From Pleurotus djamor (taxonomy: Eukaryota; Basidiomycota; Agaricomycetes; Agaricales; Pleurotaceae), in the NCBI GenBank assembly GCA_029747585.1, contig JAPEVF010000458.1, positions 1-36,577 of the forward strand: 36,577 nucleotides of DNA, in the 5' to 3' direction. The notes under the pieces were generated by a model. It made no database searches. It was not told the DNA's origin and saw only the letters and a program-made list of their open reading frames with translations. Shown here piece after piece: positions 32,441 to 36,577 of the stretch. Both the position numbers and the translations under genes were made by a program. Positions within the stretch are counted from its first letter, which is position 1. Every line of letters starts with the position of its first letter.

Positions 32441-32962
32441 AACGGATGCACCGTGAACACCTCGGAGACGACCGGAGGTCAACCACCAGCTGCACTTCGC
32501 TCTATCGTAGGTTGTTCATGATCGGACGCTTTCGTATTACAACATACATAGTTTAACGGACTGTTCTTCGCACCTATCTCCGTGTATCCCTCCCATCTCC
32601 TTGCGTAGAATAGTCCGCCTTTCAAGACCCTAGTACGATGAACATTCCAGCCCCCTCGTTTCTAGGGTCTCTTCTTTTTCAGTCGTTTGTTTTAGGTTAC
32701 AGCGCCCACCCCATCTTAAGCTCCTTCGGACAGTAGACTTGCGGTTCCTGACTTCTTTCCTTCCCCGTCGTACGGTCGCAATTATATCATTTATACCCTT
32801 TTGTACCATGTAATACCCTGTAACATATGCGTCGCTCTCTGGTGAATCAAGGAAAGTGATCCCTCGTGTGCAGAATTTTCTCTTAGACTCTTAATATGCA
32901 TCTCGCGGTCATTCAATGTAGCTTTCAAGCGGCGAGTGTGAGATAGCAATGATGAGTACTCT
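32441..32962. other. Intergenic region, nothing recognised
   Basis: No supported gene. The minus ORF at 32791-33099 has no domain. Confidence 0.35.
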
Positions 32963-33616
32963 TCAGTGTGTGTTGGTGAGGTTGAAGGCTCGAAAACAAG
33001 TACCAGAATAGTGAGACGGCGAACGCGGTAGCAGAACGAGTAAGGTTGAAACGATCGCAATGGTCGGGATGAGTTTGATACGACTTTCCATCCATTCATC
33101 GCTTGGTATCTTTCTCTCTTCGGGCTCTAGTACTGAGTAATATGATTCACTCTGGCCGAGAATAAATTTTGAACCTCTAGAATCATGGCTTTCGCCCACA
33201 AACTCTCGTCGAATCAATTCCCTTCATTTCTCCTATGCGACCCCTAGCTAGCAGTTTCCAACTTGTTCGTTCGCGTTGATCGTCATTGAGTTGGTGACGT
33301 TAGGCTCCAGGAATTGGTTCACGTACTCTTCGGTGAGAGATTCAAGCATTCTATGTGCAGATTCATTAGTTTTCCAGCGTTCGTGAAGTGCTACTTGCCA
33401 AACGTTCGGGGTATTCACTAACGAGTGATCTAGCAATCTTCGACACTTTTTGCAAGCCAAGGTTGGCCCGAATTTACTTCCTTGGACGTTCTTCATGCGA
33501 TGAAAGTTTGTCTCTCTTCTTAAATTTGTATTGGAGCACTTACTAGCTGTCTCAGCTCCAACGACCCGAAGTGAAACCGACCGGAAGATAAGGGAGTAAG
33601 TTTGAACGTTGAACAA
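32963..33616 (-). CDS. Hypothetical protein or relic, minus strand
   Basis: Two minus-strand open frames follow each other: 33616-33248 (MFNVQTYSLIF...ANEQVGNC, containing CKKCRRLLDHS and ESLTEEYVNQFLEPN) and 33225-32963 (IRREFVGESHDSRGS..., with a hydrophobic segment IPTIAIVSTLLVLL that could cross a membrane). No normal intron joins them in frame. No family recognised; composition is more A/T-rich than the other genes. Could be one decayed gene. Confidence 0.3.
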
Positions 33617-34010
33617 GTCCTTTCCCCTCGATACTGATAACTGATATTTACACTACCAAGTGCTTGAACATCTAGTCAAGACTATTTCCATCTCATGCTG
33701 TGGTTGTGTAAAGCCAATAATGATCTTGTTCCTTCCGTGCATCTCACACGATGGACGGTACAACACCGCGGTACGCACGACATTCAACTTCAACATGCCG
33801 GCTCATTGATGCTTGGTTCGAATCCTCGACTTATTTAAACGTAGATTGTTCTCAAATTCTCATACTCGCCGTGCAATACACCATAACGCCCGTATCAGAC
33901 TCAACAAGTTCACATTCACATCGGTTTTGTGACAGATATATTTGTATCGAAATTATGATCCATTGACAACATCAGAACAAACTCCACTTAATCATTAGTA
34001 TCGACCGTTT
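33617..34010. other. Intergenic region, nothing recognised
   Basis: About 390 bp without a supported gene. A tRNA-like T-arm string near 33814 was considered and rejected. Confidence 0.4.
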
Positions 34011-34465
34011 TCATTCCGGCGTCGTAGGGAGGCTCAATGAGCAGCATCCTTGAGAACCATACGCAATAGCCTCGGCGTTGAGTGCAGCGATGAGCGGGAC
34101 GAGCGGGCTGATCAGACGCACCTTGTACCTCATGTAGAACATTCCCGAACATCGTTGGCGTCGGCGGTGTGATGCAGCATGCGCAGTCGAAGCAGGGTGT
34201 CCCCGAAAACAGACAACCCCCCAAACTGCACGATCATCAAGTCAAGAAGCCTTACTCACACAAATTGATAACACAACATACCTTTTTCGATGCAATGGAA
34301 GCATCGTCGGCAGGCTCGCCATCGGCCTTGTTTCCAGCACCAAGCAAAGTTTCTCTTATCTTGACTCAACGCTCGACCGCAGTATGTACACCGTACCTGG
34401 TCGAGAAGGTCGTTCGCGAGCGCAGTTGCTGTTGATGGGGATGGCGAATCAATACGACTTCTACG
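34011..34465 (-). CDS. Cysteine-motif protein, partial model
   Basis: Minus-strand exon 34465-34282 follows a CTAG acceptor and ends at a GTATGT donor; it joins in frame to 34225-34011, which ends in TGA. The first exon reads LANDLLDQVRCTYCGRALSQ and then ...WCWKQGRWRACRRCFHC: six cysteines in the pattern C-x2-C-x13-C-x8-C-x2-C-x2-C. That is consistent with zinc binding. I do not recognise the family and the 5' exon with a start codon was not found. A second frame in the last exon is also open and cysteine-rich, so the 3' end is uncertain. Confidence 0.4.
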
Positions 34466-34977
34466 CTAGCAAAGAAGCAAGCAACAAGGGGACATACTTG
34501 AAATTTGATAAATTGACACAGGATTCCTCAGCCCCACGACAAGCGCATAATCAACACATGTCGCCCCATGCAAAGAAGCCTAGAAGAAAAAAGTTACACA
34601 AGAAAGAAGGTGGGTGAATGATTTGTTAATTTCGAAGCAAAGGAAGCTCGAAATCATTCCAGGGGGGAACCTAGAAGTAAGTCAACAAATTAATCAACAA
34701 TCAGGTACGCACCCCGAAACCGTGAGTCAAGGAGACAGAAAGAGAAGGATGTTACCCTTATGGGGTATGCATCATTGATATGTGGTTTCGAGGTGCGGTG
34801 GATCACCTGTGGGTGTGGGAGGGTTTTTTGGGGGGACGTTGGTGTTGCCGTTTCAACAGCAAGGGTCGTCGTGAGCTTGCTGTACTTCCCTCGGAGTCCG
34901 GTGTTGGAGGGGACTTGGAAGAATTTCGATGATCACCAAACATGGAACGTGCGAAGGGAGGGAGGGGAGAGGAAGGG
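34466..34977. other. Intergenic region
   Basis: No supported gene. It holds the 5' end of the cysteine-motif gene (minus) and the upstream part of the promoter at 34978. Confidence 0.35.
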
Positions 34978-34983
34978 TATAAA
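34978..34983 (+). promoter_or_regulatory. TATA box before an intron-rich transcript
   Basis: TATAAA followed about 35-120 bp later by a strongly pyrimidine-rich leader and an ATG at 35144 within GCCGCCATGTCC. This looks like a fungal core promoter, although the ATG opens only 12 codons. Confidence 0.5.
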
Positions 34984-35143
34984 GAGACTGGGGAATGGGT
35001 TAGAAGGACCTCAGCAGTTTCGTCTGCACTCACCTTCCCTCCCATCCTCACTCTTCCCCTCTTCGCAATCTCTGGTGCTCATCGTCCCCGACATCCTCCA
35101 CACCTTTGTTGCTGTCGCCGTTTCCGCCACCGCCGCCGCCGCC

Positions 35144-36000
35144 ATGTCCATCAACCTCGTCACCAACCTCCATCTAGGATAACTGTGACGGTCAGTTATT
35201 CATAGTTCCCCCCNTAGTCAACAACGCTCACTAGCCCGCCTCTCCTTCTAGAAATTTCCTTACGCCGCCTTCGACTCCAAGGTTCAAGTTTCTAGTCAAT
35301 AAACTATTATCAGTAAGTCGCTCGCTCCCTTTACCGCAAAGGAACCTACTAATTTCGGTTGTTTTGCCATTATGACAGTGGTTTTTGTCGTTGTCAACGA
35401 CGACGTCCTCGACGCGTGACTGTCAATCGGTCGTCACCATCGTCGTCATGCTCCTCGTCAATCCCGCTGCCGAACTCTGGATGGGATGGCTGCGTGGTCA
35501 GTCATTCATAACCCTCCCTTGTCAATACTCACTAATGCGGTCTTTCCTCTACTCTAGGATTTGACGTTAGCTGACGCGCCTCCCTGGACCTCAAAGTTCT
35601 AGCCAACGAGGTCTTATGTCAGTAAGTCTATTATCAGCTTTGTCCGAAGGGGACGTACTGATTTTCTGTTCGTTCGTTGTTCTAGATCTCTTTGCCAACG
35701 ACGGCATCCTCGACGTCGGCCATCGCGAAAGCATTATGGACCTTGGTCGTTGCCGCTGTCGCGTCAGCCTGTGAGTACGTCCTTGGCTGTGATGGGCTCT
35801 CAAGACCTCACTTACGACCTTTGCTTGTCTAGAATCCAAGCCGCGACCATCGCGGCGTACGTCAATTATAATACCTGTGTCTTTGTATCAAAGTAAGCAT
35901 TGATTGCCTTGCCGGTGATGAGTGACTGAACCACTTACTTTCTGGCACAGAGGTCTTATTCGTCTTCGCATGCACGATCCAATCATTACGGTGCATTCTA
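35144..36000 (+). repeat. Tandem exon-intron duplication in a spliced transcript
   Basis: Intron-like segments on the plus strand: 35191-35251, 35313-35378, 35497-35557, 35622-35685, 35771-35832 and 35893-35950 (58-66 nt, donors GTCAGT, GTAAGT, GTGAGT or GTAAGC). Introns 1 and 2 with the exon between them are duplicated as introns 3 and 4 about 306 bp later: both begin GTCAGT(T/C)ATTCATA and both second donors follow TCA. The exons encode alignable but decayed peptides (FDSKV against LDLKV; VVNDDVLDA against FANDGILDV). The only ATG of the leader gives a 12-codon ORF. I read this as a degenerating multi-exon gene or a spliced non-coding RNA. Confidence 0.5.
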
Positions 36001-36577
36001 CTTACCTTTCGGCCTTGATTTGGAGTTCTGGACTAGTCATACTTACGAGCCGAAGTATGTAGATGTAGAAACCTTGTTCTTATTCAATCTAGCACTTGTT
36101 AGGTACATTCGAGTTGTACCATGTACGTGTCAATACAATACCCGTAATGATACCCCTCCGAATTCAATGTCGAGTTCATATTTTACTTGTGATGAAACCG
36201 TGAAACCTGTGTGAACAAAAACCGAAGTCAATATTCGCGGATAAACAAGTGCATAAGGTGTATTGCATGTTGCAACGGAAGGGGGTGCTTACGATTTGTG
36301 TTGGTTGACAAGTCGAAGTGTGATGGTCATGGGAGGAAGATGAGATGTTTGCTGATCGAGCTCGAGTTTGCGGCGCTCGATTCCTCCTTCTCTCTTCCCC
36401 ACCACCACCACCACCTCGACGACTCTCCACGCTCTCCTTCCTCGTCGTCCTCGTCGTACCTCTCCTCTGTCCTCGCTCATCTTTCTTGTGTTTCTCGCGT
36501 CTGAAACACACATCCGCCTTGACCTTCCCATCCCATCTCAGCCCATTCATTCCCCTCCGCTCCTCCGCTCCTCCCTC
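36001..36577. other. Right edge, no gene recognised
   Basis: The 3' part of the intron-rich transcript may end here. Pyrimidine-rich sequence with CAC and CTC repeats from about 36380 to the window end resembles a promoter or leader of a gene that would start beyond the window. Confidence 0.35.

Noticed and set aside
33808..33832. tRNA-like GGTTCGAATCC string
   Set aside because: No matching A-box, anticodon arm or acceptor stem could be folded in the preceding 70 bases.
34760..35182. Plus-strand ORF of 140 codons across the TATA box
   Set aside because: It begins upstream of the likely promoter and its composition looks non-coding; the real transcript probably starts after 35000.
1..36577. 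Secondary-metabolite cluster or intact transposon
   Set aside because: No polyketide or peptide synthetase, terpene cyclase, reverse transcriptase or transposase motifs were recognised; the FAD oxidoreductase stands alone.

Overview
The window looks like nuclear DNA of a mushroom-forming basidiomycete (Agaricomycetes). The genes are split by many short introns (about 50-70 nt, mostly GTRNGT...YAG, a few GC-AG). Their families are typical of that group: secreted or membrane proteins beginning QSFNVTVDDQFG, an AGC-derived pseudokinase, an F-box protein, a DadA-like FAD oxidoreductase, an Mrh4-type mitochondrial helicase and a Bni4-like bud-neck protein. No bacterial operon, rRNA, CRISPR array or convincing tRNA was seen. 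All exon models were built by eye from splice sites and frame continuity. Four N bases (310, 18555, 21144, 35214), several beside G/C runs, show the assembly is not perfect.

Region by region. 1-3000: a TTAGGG-like degenerate patch with a stable hairpin, then a small secreted protein gene (852-1532) and a decayed copy that keeps the promoter and 3' exons but has lost the N-terminal coding part (2340-2770). 3000-7800: three paralogous cell-surface genes, one minus and two plus. Two have a membrane span and a cytoplasmic tail ending in a PPxY-type motif; one has a GPI-like end. 8400-13550: a pseudokinase gene and an Mrh4-like DEAD-box helicase. The helicase is flanked by about 710-bp inverted repeats made from the 3' end and downstream flank of the pseudokinase; the distal copy is joined to unrelated exon-like sequence. 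13550-16250: no convincing gene. 16250-18250: a coiled-coil protein possibly related to Mug135 (minus) and a weak small gene (plus). 18629-20796: FAD-dependent oxidoreductase. 21563-24511 (minus, convergent with it): Bni4-like PP1-binding protein. 25551-27050 (minus): F-box protein with an apparent +1 frameshift.

27400-36577 is gene-poor and repeat-rich. It holds a tandem array of exon-intron modules on the minus strand with eleven recognisable introns (28.5-31.1 kb), a degenerate polyubiquitin relic (32.18-32.44 kb), a cysteine-motif ORF on the minus strand (34.0-34.47 kb), and a second, smaller tandem exon-intron duplication on the plus strand (35.0-36.2 kb) behind a clear TATA box.

The genes do not form a pathway. 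The Bni4-like, helicase and oxidoreductase genes look like single-copy housekeeping genes. Around them lie fast-evolving duplicated families (secreted, surface, pseudokinase, F-box). The most unusual parts are the inverted-repeat-bounded helicase and the two exon-intron module arrays.
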